A DNA stretch of 64,000 nt. Source: an uncultured Clostridia bacterium. GTDB taxonomy: Bacteria > Bacillota > Clostridia > UMGS1810. A program made the position numbers and the translations under genes. The stretch spans positions 1-64,000 of the forward strand of contig CAKSFP010000005.1 of assembly GCA_934454585.1 (NCBI GenBank), given 5' to 3'. The notes under the pieces are model-generated. The model was not told where the DNA came from. It ran no database searches and saw only the letters and a list, made by a program, of their open reading frames with translations. This document shows positions 34,651 through 43,230 of the stretch, one piece after another. Within the stretch, counting starts at the first letter, position 1. Each line of letters opens with the position of its first letter.

Positions 34651-34678
34651 TTGACTTATCGCGACAATTGTGTATAAT
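34651..34678 (+). promoter_or_regulatory. Promoter of the ABC exporter gene
   Basis: TTGACT, 16 bp, TATAAT. Its position rules out an earlier in-frame ATG (34668), which would lie inside the promoter, and supports translation from 34737. Confidence 0.7.
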
Positions 34679-34736
34679 GTTTGTGAAATTAAAAAACGGG
34701 CAAAATTTCAAGCCCGATACGGGAGATGGTTTTTCC

Positions 34737-36569
34737 ATGAAAACTACCGAACGCACAAGCTACATACCCGATTATGAGCAGTTGTTTTTTGGCGGCCGCG
34801 GCGAACAGCCGAACGGTGAGAAGAAGCGCTCTGTCGAGACGGGTATACTGAAAACCCTTTTTAAGAAGAACATCAAAGGCATTGTCATCTCGTCTTTTTT
34901 CTACCTTTTGAAAAACTCGCCGACATGGGTTATACCGATTGTTACATCCAATGTTATTAACCTCATATCCTATCCCGACGACCACACCATGCTGAAAATC
35001 GCATTGAACTTTGCCGTGCTCTGCGTGTGTATATTGCAGAACATCCCTACCCATGTCATCTATTCGCGCTTTACGGACAAAATGCTGCGGACGGTGGGTG
35101 CAGGACTGCGCAACACGCTTGTGCGCAAACTGCAGCACCTGTCGCTGACTTATCACAAGGAGATAGAATCCGGCAGATTGCAGTCAAAATTCATGCGCGA
35201 CATAGAGGCTATAGAGTTTTTTAACACACATTTTATCAAAAGCTGCATACCGGCACTGCTGGGACTGGCGGTCACTATGACGGTGTCGGGCGCAAAGAGC
35301 GGACTTGTGACGCTGTTTTATATAATCGTCGTGCCGATAAATGTGATGCTGATAAACATGTTTCGCGGCAAGATGAAAAACAACAACCGCAGTTTTCGGA
35401 TGGAAAACGAAAATATGTCCGCTAAAGTGAAAAATATGCTTGAGATGATGCCCGTCACCAAGGCTCACGGACTGGAAAACGAGGAAATAGCGCGGCTCGA
35501 GGCAAATATCGCTCACTTAAAGGCAACCGGACTCATAATGGATCGCACGAATGCGTATTTCGGCTCGGTGATGTGGGTGGTGTCGCAGTTACTCTCTGCC
35601 TTATGTCTGGCATTTACGGGTTATCTGGCATTTAGCGGAAAAATTCGTGTCGGCGACATAGTGCTCTATCAGTCGTATTTTTCGCAGATATCCAACAGTG
35701 TGCAGTCTGTGGTGAACATTTATCCCGAACTGGCAAAGGGGCTTGAGGCGGTTCACTCCATGTCCGAGGTGATCCTCTCGGACAACATAGAGGATAACCG
35801 CGGCAAAATCCGTCTGCGCTATGTGCATGGGACAATATATTTTGACAACTGCTGTTACCGCTATCCGAATGCCGATGAGGATGTGATAAAGAACTTCACG
35901 CTCCATGCGGAAAAGGGTGAATGCATTGCTTTTGTCGGTTCCTCCGGTTCAGGCAAATCGACGATAATGAACATGATAATCGGATTTTTGCTGCCGACAT
36001 CGGGTTCGCTAAGCATTGACGGCAAGCCGATAGAGATGCTCAATCTCACGGATTACCGCCATTTCATATCCGTGGTGCCGCAAAACAGCGTCATGTTCTC
36101 CGGCACAATCCGCGACAACATACTCTACGGTTTGCACGATGTGTCGGAAGAAAAGCTTGCGGATGTGGTGAAAAGGGCAAATATCGAAGAATTTTTGGCC
36201 GATATGCCGCATGGACTTGACACGGACATCGGCGAGAACGGCAGCCGTTTGTCCGGAGGGCAAAAACAGCGCATATCCATTGCGCGCGCACTTATCCGCG
36301 ATCCGCGCATACTCATTCTTGATGAGGCGACTTCGGCTCTGGATAATGTATCGGAGCGCCATGTGCAAAAAGCTATATCGGAACTTGTCAAAAACCGCAC
36401 CACATTCATCGTCGCACACAGGCTGTCCACAATCCGTGATGCCGACCGCATAGTCGTCATGGATAAGGGCAGATGTGTCGAACTTGGTACTTATGACGAA
36501 CTGATGGAGAAAAAGGGCAGGTTTTATGAATTGAAAAAGCTGAGCGACATCGGCGCGGCGGATGAGTAA
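34737..36569 (+). CDS. ABC exporter (fused membrane and ATPase domains)
   Basis: A 610-residue half-transporter: transmembrane domain in about the first 350 residues, then the nucleotide-binding domain with Walker A GSSGSGKST, signature RLSGGQKQR, Walker B ILILDEATSALD and H-loop VAHRLST. This is the MsbA/LmrA type, which works as a homo- or heterodimer to export lipids, peptides or drugs. A GGGAGATGG site precedes the ATG. No partner half-transporter is adjacent, so it is probably homodimeric. The substrate is unknown. Confidence 0.92.
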   Translation: MKTTERTSYIPDYEQLFFGGRGEQPNGEKKRSVETGILKTLFKKNIKGIVISSFFYLLKNSPTWVIPIVTSNVINLISYPDDHTMLKIALNFAVLCVCILQNIPTHVIYSRFTDKMLRTVGAGLRNTLVRKLQHLSLTYHKEIESGRLQSKFMRDIEAIEFFNTHFIKSCIPALLGLAVTMTVSGAKSGLVTLFYIIVVPINVMLINMFRGKMKNNNRSFRMENENMSAKVKNMLEMMPVTKAHGLENEEIARLEANIAHLKATGLIMDRTNAYFGSVMWVVSQLLSALCLAFTGYLAFSGKIRVGDIVLYQSYFSQISNSVQSVVNIYPELAKGLEAVHSMSEVILSDNIEDNRGKIRLRYVHGTIYFDNCCYRYPNADEDVIKNFTLHAEKGECIAFVGSSGSGKSTIMNMIIGFLLPTSGSLSIDGKPIEMLNLTDYRHFISVVPQNSVMFSGTIRDNILYGLHDVSEEKLADVVKRANIEEFLADMPHGLDTDIGENGSRLSGGQKQRISIARALIRDPRILILDEATSALDNVSERHVQKAISELVKNRTTFIVAHRLSTIRDADRIVVMDKGRCVELGTYDELMEKKGRFYELKKLSDIGAADE

Positions 36570-36576
36570 AAAAAAT

Positions 36577-36605
36577 TTGCCATGGGGAGTTTTTTGTGAT
36601 ATTAT
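36577..36605 (+). promoter_or_regulatory. Promoter upstream of mltG
   Basis: TTGCCA, 17 bp, TATTAT, just after the ABC exporter stop. It predicts a leader of about 187 nt to mltG. Confidence 0.6.
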
Positions 36606-36640
36606 ATAGGTAGGCATAATCGACAGACCGAAATTTGAAC

Positions 36641-36669
36641 TCATGCAGTCATTTGGCTGCCGAGTTACT
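36641..36669 (+). promoter_or_regulatory. First hairpin of the mltG leader
   Basis: AACTC-A-TGCAG pairs with CTGC-C-GAGTT around a TCATTTGG loop. Part of a structured 5' leader of unknown role. Confidence 0.4.
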
Positions 36670-36681
36670 GCACCGTCTCGC

Positions 36682-36753
36682 GGTATATGTTGTGTATCTG
36701 CTCGACACGCGACCTGACGGCGCTATGGATCTCGCTGATACACAACATATACC
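36682..36753. repeat. Palindromic element G in the mltG leader
   Basis: Perfect 17-bp arms GGTATATGTTGTGTATC and its complement around 38 bases. The arms resemble those of the A-E family (TGTGTAT) and the loop contains a TAGCGCCG-like stretch in inverse orientation, but similarity to the A-E core is low. It may be a regulatory hairpin of mltG or a diverged copy. Confidence 0.6.
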
Positions 36754-36798
36754 ACTCGCCTTTGAGTGAATCACGACTTATCCGAAAGGACATTACTT

Positions 36799-37785
36799 AT
36801 GAAAAAAATTATCCTAATTGCAATAGCGGCACTGGCACTGATGTGGCTCACGCCGTATATCGGCGAATACTTCGCCACACAGTCAAAGACCGGCTCTCCG
36901 GTCACGGTCACCATACCTCAGGGCTCCACGGCGGACTCAATTGCCGACATTCTGAAGGAAAACAACCTCATAAAGCACAAAATCGTGTTTCTCCTGAAGG
37001 TGAAGATGACCCAAAGCAACAACAAACTGAACTACGGCACCTATACCCTGGATGACGGAATGTGCATAGCGGATATAATCAAGACTCTCACTACCGCATC
37101 GGGAGACACGGCGACGCTTGTCATCCCCGAGGGACTGTCAGCTGAGAATATTGCCGAGAGGGCAGAGTCAATCGGCATCTGCACGCAGAAAGATTTTCTT
37201 GCGGCGCTCGGCGATGACTACGACTTTGAATTCATCGCACACATACCGAGCGGCAAGTACAAGTACAAACTCCAGGGATATCTGTTCCCGGACACATATA
37301 ATTTTGCAAAGGGCACAAACGCCCACACGGTTGTGGAGACTCTGCTTGCTAATTTTGACAGGCGGTGCAAAAAGGTGCTCGGCGGTTATGACGACAACAC
37401 ATTTGCACTTGTCACCAAGGCATCGCTGATAGAAAAAGAGGCAAAGCTTGCGTCCGAGAAACCGACCATAGCCGGAGTAATCGAAAACCGCCTGAAGGCG
37501 GATATGCCGCTGCAGATAGATGCGGCAATAGTGTATGCGATAACGGACGGCAAGTATAATGCCGACAAGGTGTACTACAAGGATCTCGAGATTGACTCGC
37601 CGTATAATATATACAAAAACAAGGGTCTGCCGGCAGGACCGATATGCAATCCGGGTCTGGATTCAATCAAGGCGGCGGCAAATCCCGAGAGTCACAAGTA
37701 TCTGTATTATCACACAGACACGGTGAAAAATGACGGCAGCCATATATTCACCGAGACATATGACGAGCATTTGCAGACACAGTAG
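36799..37785 (+). CDS. mltG: Endolytic murein transglycosylase MltG
   Basis: A 328-residue YceG/MltG protein: N-terminal membrane anchor (residues about 3-22), a LysM-like region and the catalytic block ASLIEKEAKL with the catalytic Glu, followed by the family segment VIENRLKADMPLQIDAAIVYAI. It cleaves nascent glycan strands outside the membrane and sets strand length. AAAGGA lies 9 bp upstream of the ATG, favouring this over an earlier GTG. It is alone in its transcript. Confidence 0.93.
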   Translation: MKKIILIAIAALALMWLTPYIGEYFATQSKTGSPVTVTIPQGSTADSIADILKENNLIKHKIVFLLKVKMTQSNNKLNYGTYTLDDGMCIADIIKTLTTASGDTATLVIPEGLSAENIAERAESIGICTQKDFLAALGDDYDFEFIAHIPSGKYKYKLQGYLFPDTYNFAKGTNAHTVVETLLANFDRRCKKVLGGYDDNTFALVTKASLIEKEAKLASEKPTIAGVIENRLKADMPLQIDAAIVYAITDGKYNADKVYYKDLEIDSPYNIYKNKGLPAGPICNPGLDSIKAAANPESHKYLYYHTDTVKNDGSHIFTETYDEHLQTQ

Positions 37786-37850
37786 GGATGTAAAGCACGC
37801 AATCTGCCGTGTATAATTTTTGATAAATTGCAAATGACGGACGAGTTTGC

Positions 37851-37950
37851 GCGTCGACTGTGTATGTAATTTTTATTCTTGCCAACTCGGACAGCAGTGC
37901 GGTAGCGCTGAACTCGTTGTCTAAGAATAAAAATTACACACACAGACGCC
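37851..37950. repeat. Palindromic element B
   Basis: 22-bp arms (37859-37880 and 37923-37944, one mismatch) extended by GCGTC/GACGC flanks. The core TCGGACAGCAGTGCGGTAGC followed by GCTGAACTCG is shared with copies C, D and (inverted) E. The arm sequence differs from the other copies but stays paired. The 230-bp gap between mltG and the GH78-like gene holds nothing else recognisable. Confidence 0.85.
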
Positions 37951-38016
37951 GAGAGTTTTTCAATGCTCCCCCGATATTTGTCAACAGTTTGCACAAAACC
38001 AATAAAGGAGACCATC

Positions 38017-40176
38017 ATGCAAAATTTCACTTTCAAAAAAGCCGTTCCCGTGTGGGAATCGGGCAAAGAGGACGAAACCAATTATAACCTCGTATTTCGC
38101 ACAATTGTGCCGCGCGGCGGCGCAGCAATTGCCGTTGCCGCATCAAATATGTATCAGATGTTTGTCGGCGGCAAGATGATTGCCGAGGGTCCGGCACGGG
38201 CAGGGCACGGATATTATCGCGTGGACGAAATAGACCTCGGCAAGTATCTGAATGAGGATGAAAACATCGTTGCCATATATGTAAACGGCTACAATATATA
38301 TAATTTTGACCGCATAAAACAGAGTGCATTCCTCTGTGCCGAGGTGATAAAGAACGGTGAGATCATCGCTGCAACGGGAGCTTCTCTTCCGCGCAGATTC
38401 GAGGCAAAATATCACTCCGACCGTCTGCGCAAAATCGTGCGGTTTTCATATCAGCGCGCATTTGCGGAATACTATACTTATGATGAGAACTACAAGGACT
38501 TTGAGTGCAAAACCGACGCTGAATTTTGCGCAGTTACCCTTGTGCGGACAGGCGAAAAAAACTTCATCACCCGTGAAGTGCCCTATCCCTGCTATGACGA
38601 AATCGGTGCGGAGAAAATCATCTGCCGCGGCAGTGTGAAATTTCACGATGAGCCTATTGATCCGGTGCAGAACCGCTATATAGATCTGCCCGAAAAACTG
38701 GCTCACTTCGGTTATGCCAAGAGTGAACTTGAAATGATAAATACGGACGAGGCAGATAAAGGAGAATACACTCCCGAAATCACGGCTGAGACGGCGGCAG
38801 AACCGCTTACCCTTGAGCCGGACAGTTATGCGATATACGCACTCCCGAGCGAAAAAACCGGATTTATCACTCTTGAAGTGTGCGCAGAGGAAAAATGTGA
38901 ACTTATCGTTGTCTTTGATGAGCTGCTGACGGACGGTGATGTGTCGACGAAGCGTTTTAACATCCAAAACGCCGTAATATGGAATCTCGCTCCGGGAAAA
39001 TATTCCCTCATTACCAACGAGCCGTGCTCCATGAAATACATTAAGGTGATAAATAAGTCTGACGGAAAACTGGGCGTTAAGAAAGTTGCGCTTACGGAAT
39101 TTGCGTTTGATACGGCAAGATTTTCTTTGCCGGAGATGAAAAAACTCGGCAGTACTAACGATAATCTCAACCGAATTTATGACGCAGCGGCAGAGACTTT
39201 CCGTCAGAACACGGTTGACATATATTCCGACTGTCCGACGCGAGAGCGCGCCGGTTGGCTGTGCGACAGCTTTTTTACATCAAGGGTGGAGCATTTCCTC
39301 ACCGGCAAATCGGTTGTGGAGAAGAATTTTCTCGAAAACTTTATATATAAAATCGGGTTTGACGACATAGACAGCCGTATGCTGCCGATGTGCTATCCGT
39401 CCGACTTTGTGAATGATTCGTTCATACCCAACTGGGCAATGTGGTATTGCATAGAGGCGGAAGAATACCTCGCACGAACGGGCGACAGAGATTTTATCGA
39501 TACCGCAAAACCGCAGCTTGAGGCGCTTGCACAGTATTTTGAGGAATACGAAAATTCGGACGGACTGCTCGAAAAGCTTAGCGGCTGGGTGTTCATTGAG
39601 TGGTCCAAGGCTAACGACTATATCCAAGATGTCAACTATCCGTCAAATATGCTCTATGCGCGGATGCTGAGGACTCTCGGCAGACTGTACGGCGGCGACT
39701 ACGGAGCAAAGGCGGAGCGGATAATCGCCAAGGTGCGCGAGCAGTCGTTTAACGGGACATTCTTCCGCGACCATGCCGTGCGCAACGCAGACGGCACGCT
39801 GACAATCTGCGATGACATCACGGAGACTTGCCAGTACTACGCATTTTTCAGCGGAACTGCCACTAAAGATGAATATCCCGAGCTTTGGCAGACCATGCTG
39901 CATGAATTCGGACCCGACAGGCAGGAGACGGGTTTGTGGGCAGAGATTGCCCCGTCCGCACCGTTCATAGGAAACTATCTGCGGCTTGAACTGCTTGCCA
40001 ACGACGGCACGGACATTGCGATACAAAAACTGCTCGCCGACATAGAGGGGTATTTCGGCTATATGGCGGACAAAACGGGCACTCTGTGGGAGACTCAGCA
40101 CACTACGGCAAGCTGCAACCACGGCTTTGCATCGCATGTGCTCATCTGGCTGAAAAAATTTGCCCCCAAGGCTTGA
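38017..40176 (+). CDS. Alpha-L-rhamnosidase-like glycoside hydrolase (GH78-type)
   Basis: A 719-residue protein without signal peptide. Residues about 15-280 are beta domains. The (alpha/alpha)6 catalytic domain follows from TNDNLNRIYDAAAETFRQN, with the family signature DCPTRERAGWLCDS carrying the putative acid residue, WSKAND and a final sandwich domain. Family role: removal of terminal rhamnose from plant polysaccharides or glycoconjugates. Being cytosolic, it would act on imported oligosaccharides. AAAGGAG precedes the ATG at 38017. With kduI-kduD it hints at pectin use. Confidence 0.8.
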   Translation: MQNFTFKKAVPVWESGKEDETNYNLVFRTIVPRGGAAIAVAASNMYQMFVGGKMIAEGPARAGHGYYRVDEIDLGKYLNEDENIVAIYVNGYNIYNFDRIKQSAFLCAEVIKNGEIIAATGASLPRRFEAKYHSDRLRKIVRFSYQRAFAEYYTYDENYKDFECKTDAEFCAVTLVRTGEKNFITREVPYPCYDEIGAEKIICRGSVKFHDEPIDPVQNRYIDLPEKLAHFGYAKSELEMINTDEADKGEYTPEITAETAAEPLTLEPDSYAIYALPSEKTGFITLEVCAEEKCELIVVFDELLTDGDVSTKRFNIQNAVIWNLAPGKYSLITNEPCSMKYIKVINKSDGKLGVKKVALTEFAFDTARFSLPEMKKLGSTNDNLNRIYDAAAETFRQNTVDIYSDCPTRERAGWLCDSFFTSRVEHFLTGKSVVEKNFLENFIYKIGFDDIDSRMLPMCYPSDFVNDSFIPNWAMWYCIEAEEYLARTGDRDFIDTAKPQLEALAQYFEEYENSDGLLEKLSGWVFIEWSKANDYIQDVNYPSNMLYARMLRTLGRLYGGDYGAKAERIIAKVREQSFNGTFFRDHAVRNADGTLTICDDITETCQYYAFFSGTATKDEYPELWQTMLHEFGPDRQETGLWAEIAPSAPFIGNYLRLELLANDGTDIAIQKLLADIEGYFGYMADKTGTLWETQHTTASCNHGFASHVLIWLKKFAPKA

Positions 40177-40187
40177 AAGGAACAAAC

Positions 40188-40394
40188 ATGAACGAAAAAA
40201 AGACGCAAAGAATAAATGAGTTGGCAAGGAAAGCGAAAACAGTCGGTCTGACCGATGCCGAAAAGGCAGAGCAGGCGCAGCTGCGCAAAGAGTATGTGGC
40301 GGCGTTCCGCGCCTCGCTCACAAATATCCTTGACAACACATATATACAAAACCCCGACGGAACCAAGGTTAAAGTGCACAGAAAAAAGAAATAG
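40188..40394 (+). CDS. DUF896 family protein
   Basis: A 68-residue basic protein with the DUF896 (YnzC-like) pattern: INELARKAKTVGLTDAEKAEQAQLRKEYVAAFRASL followed by LDNTYIQNPDG, given here in two parts. It is a small three-helix cytosolic protein; relatives in Bacillus are linked to the SOS operon, and the function is unknown. GAAAGGA is 7 bp upstream of the ATG. It sits between the rhamnosidase-like gene and the GT4-CsaB gene with short gaps, so is probably co-transcribed. Confidence 0.88.
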   Translation: MNEKKTQRINELARKAKTVGLTDAEKAEQAQLRKEYVAAFRASLTNILDNTYIQNPDGTKVKVHRKKK

Positions 40395-40410
40395 AATTTC
40401 GGAGGAAAAT

Positions 40411-42621
40411 ATGAAAATTCTAATGGCATTAAACGGACTCGACATCGGTGGCGCCGAAACCCATGTTGTCGAGTTGTCAAAAGAACTCAAACGCCGAGGA
40501 CATGACATAGTAATGGTATCCGCCGGCGGAGTGTATCAAAAAGAGGTTGAGGATGCCGGAATCAAGCACTACAAAATTGTGCTCAATTCGCGTGATGTAC
40601 GCAGCATTCTCGGCGCAAAGGGGAAACTGAAGAAAATTCTCATTGACGAAAAGCCGGACATAGTCCACGCCCATGCGCGCATACCCGGATTTTTGCTCGG
40701 CTCTCTGCATAAGGAGATGAAGGGCAAAAACGCCTTTGTGTTCGTCACCACGGCGCACTGGACATTTGACACATCGTTCCTTGTGAAAAAGCTTACCTGC
40801 TGGGGGCAGAAAACTCTCGCAGTCAGCGATGATCTGAAAAAATATCTCCTTAAATACTACCCAGAGGTTGAGGAGAAAAACATCTATATCAGCATAAACG
40901 GCATAGACGGCAGAAAGTTCAGTAAGAACATCTCCGGTGAGAAGGTGGCAAAGGAATTTAACCTTACACCGGGTGCAAAGCGTATTGTGTATGTCAGCCG
41001 GCTGAATCCGGCCGTGTGCGCCCCGGCATACGGAATCATAGAGAACATTGCACGCATAGACGCTGCGGTGCCCGGTGTTGAGGCAATTATCGTGGGAGGT
41101 GGTGACTGCTATGACGACATGTCGGCAAAGGCGGAGGAGGCAAATGCCGCGCTCGGCAGACGAGCCGTCATAATGGCAGGACCGCGCACGGATATTAACG
41201 AAATCCACGCCAATGCCGATGTTTGCGTCGGTGTCAGCCGCGCTATCCTTGAACCGATGATTATGGAGAAAAAATGCGTTGTTGCCGGTCAGGAGGGCTA
41301 CATCGGCGTCCTCACGCCCGACAAGCTCGACACCGCCATAGGCTGTAACTTCACTTGCCGTGGTTGTGTGCCGCTGGACAATGCAAAGCTGAGCGATGAC
41401 ATAATCAAGCTGCTCCTTACGGTCGGCGCCGAGGAAAAGAAAATTACCGACTACGGAAAGAGCGTTGTCGAGACTTATTATTCAGTCAAAAAAATGGCGG
41501 ACGACAACTATCGGATGTACTGTGATGCTCTGCGCGACTGCCGCACCGAGGCAGCAATCCTCGGATACTACGGCTACGGCAACAGCGGTGATGATGCATT
41601 GCTTCGCGCCGTGATAAATGACATGAAAAAGGTTGAACCGACATTCGCTCCCGTTGTGCTTTCGCACACGCCGTCAGTAACCGAAAAGCGGTACGGAGTC
41701 AAGAGCGTTGACAGATTCTCTGTATCTGAGGTGATACGCACATTCAAAAACACCAGGCTGCTCATAGTGGGAGGCGGCAGTCTGATTCAGGACATAACGA
41801 GCACAAAATCTCTGCTCTATTATCTGTGGTGCATACGCACCGCAAAACGAATGGGACTCAAAGTTATGCTCTATGCCAACGGCATCGGTCCGCTCACCAA
41901 GGAGTCCAACAAGCGCAAGGCGGCAAAGGTGCTGAGCAGTGTCGATGTGATCACGCTGCGTGATGTTGAGTCGGCAAAGCTATTGTCTGATATCGGTGTG
42001 ACCAAGCCGCGTGTGGAGATAACTGCCGACCCCGCATTCAGCTTAGAGGCGTGCGCCGCGGAAAAAACCGCCGAGCTTTTGTCGTCATTTGGAGTAAAAG
42101 GCGATTATTTCTGCATGTCTGTGCGCAACTGGGGCGAAAATTCGGATGAGGTGATGAGGAATCTGGCATCTCTCGGTGACCACATTGCGAAAAGTTATTC
42201 GCTCATGCCGTTGTTTATACCCATGCAGTATGAGCACGACTTGGCAACGAGCAGAAAAATCATGTCAATGATGCACTCCCCGTCGGCAATAACCGACAGA
42301 CCGCTCGATACTGAGAGTCTGATTGGCATAATCGGCGGTGCAAAGGCCGCCGTGGCAGTACGGTTGCATATGCTCATTTTTGCGGCAGTGTCAGCGGTAC
42401 CATCACTCGGCATAGAGTACGATCCCAAGGTAGCAAGCTTTCAGAAATACATCGGTCAGCCGTATTGCATAAAGCCCGACAAAATCGGCACGGACGGCAT
42501 AAGGACGGCGGATGAATTTATGAAAAATCTCGATAAAGTGCGCGCAGAGCTTGAGGCGGCGTTGCCGGAGCTCAAGGAAAAGGCGTATCAAAATGCGGTG
42601 ATTGCGGAAAAATTAATATAG
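40411..42621 (+). CDS. csaB: Fusion of GT4 glycosyltransferase and CsaB polysaccharide pyruvyl transferase
   Basis: A 736-residue protein. Residues 1-375 are a GT4 GT-B enzyme (MALNGLDIGGAETHVVELS, VYVSRLNPA, a degenerate ExxxxxxxE). Residues about 378-736 are a CsaB-type pyruvyl transferase (ILGYYGYGNSGDDALL, VGGGSLIQDITS, YANGIGPL, AVRLHMLIFA). By family knowledge CsaB adds ketal pyruvate to secondary cell-wall polymer, which creates the ligand of SLH domains; the SLH protein at the start of the window is a likely client. GGAGG precedes the ATG. The fusion suggests one protein both builds and pyruvylates the sugar. The two are separate genes in Bacillus. Confidence 0.9.
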   Translation: MKILMALNGLDIGGAETHVVELSKELKRRGHDIVMVSAGGVYQKEVEDAGIKHYKIVLNSRDVRSILGAKGKLKKILIDEKPDIVHAHARIPGFLLGSLHKEMKGKNAFVFVTTAHWTFDTSFLVKKLTCWGQKTLAVSDDLKKYLLKYYPEVEEKNIYISINGIDGRKFSKNISGEKVAKEFNLTPGAKRIVYVSRLNPAVCAPAYGIIENIARIDAAVPGVEAIIVGGGDCYDDMSAKAEEANAALGRRAVIMAGPRTDINEIHANADVCVGVSRAILEPMIMEKKCVVAGQEGYIGVLTPDKLDTAIGCNFTCRGCVPLDNAKLSDDIIKLLLTVGAEEKKITDYGKSVVETYYSVKKMADDNYRMYCDALRDCRTEAAILGYYGYGNSGDDALLRAVINDMKKVEPTFAPVVLSHTPSVTEKRYGVKSVDRFSVSEVIRTFKNTRLLIVGGGSLIQDITSTKSLLYYLWCIRTAKRMGLKVMLYANGIGPLTKESNKRKAAKVLSSVDVITLRDVESAKLLSDIGVTKPRVEITADPAFSLEACAAEKTAELLSSFGVKGDYFCMSVRNWGENSDEVMRNLASLGDHIAKSYSLMPLFIPMQYEHDLATSRKIMSMMHSPSAITDRPLDTESLIGIIGGAKAAVAVRLHMLIFAAVSAVPSLGIEYDPKVASFQKYIGQPYCIKPDKIGTDGIRTADEFMKNLDKVRAELEAALPELKEKAYQNAVIAEKLI

Positions 42622-42678
42622 TTGTTTGCGCGCGGATATTTTATTTTGAAATCACGCACGGAGTCATGCGCCGTCGGT

Positions 42679-42758
42679 TTGTGTATTTTTTATTCTTGAC
42701 GCCTCGGACAGCAGTGCGGTAGCGCTGAACTCGTCGTCTAAGAATAAAAAATACACAA
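42679..42758. repeat. Palindromic element C
   Basis: Perfect 19-bp arms (TTGTGTATTTTTTATTCTT and complement) around the family core (CTCGGACAGCAGTGCGGTAG, then CGCTGAACTCG). The right flank matches element A (CCTTTGATGAAATGTTTTCGACGCAC). Located after the GT4-CsaB gene. Confidence 0.85.
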
Positions 42759-42850
42759 GCCTCCTTTGATGAAATGTTTTCGACGCACACTTGTAACTGT
42801 TGTCAGCTTTTCAAAATAAAATATCTGCGCTGATTCATAAAGTGAGTAAT

Positions 42851-42878
42851 TGTAGGGGCGACCCTGTGTGGTCGCCCG
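42851..42878. repeat. TGTAGGGGCGACC...GGTCGCCCG hairpin repeat
   Basis: A GGGCGACC/GGTCGCCC-type inverted repeat with a short CTGTGT loop; a diverged copy is at 57649-57675. Short repeats of this form are, from memory, common in gut Clostridia. Confidence 0.55.
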
Positions 42879-42923
42879 ATGCATACCGAAGAAAAATTAA
42901 TTAACGAAAGGAAGTAATCAATC

Positions 42924-43178
42924 ATGACTTACGAATACACACCCACCGGCGTGTGCTCAAAAAAAATCTCTGTGGAGATTGAGGACGGAATAATCAAAAA
43001 GGTTCGCTTCACCGGCGGATGCAACGGAAACACCCAGGGTGTCTCGAGGCTTGCCGAGGGCAGATCCGTGAGCGAGGTGATCGACACCTTGTCCGGCATA
43101 AAATGCGGTTTCCGGGATACTTCATGTCCCGATCAGCTGACAAAGGCGCTCAAAGAGGCGCTTGAGCAAGGCAAATGA
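42924..43178 (+). CDS. TSCPD-domain protein (TIGR03905 type)
   Basis: An 84-residue protein matching the small stand-alone TSCPD family: YEYTPTGVCSKKISVEIEDG, VRFTGGCNGNTQGVSRL and GFRDTSCPDQL. Four conserved Cys (VCS, GCN, KCG, SCPD) suggest metal binding. The domain also occurs at the end of some ribonucleotide reductases. The function is unknown. GAAAGGAAG precedes the ATG. It is monocistronic, ending in a strong terminator. Confidence 0.88.
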   Translation: MTYEYTPTGVCSKKISVEIEDGIIKKVRFTGGCNGNTQGVSRLAEGRSVSEVIDTLSGIKCGFRDTSCPDQLTKALKEALEQGK

Positions 43179-43179
43179 C

Positions 43180-43229
43180 AAAAAGAGGGTGCGGCAAAAC
43201 GATTTCGTTTTGCCGCACCCTCTTTTTTT
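43180..43229. terminator. Strong bidirectional terminator
   Basis: A 22-bp perfect stem (AAAAGAGGGTGCGGCAAAAC and complement) with A and T runs, between the convergent TSCPD and deacetylase genes. Confidence 0.9.
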
Positions 43230-43230
43230 G

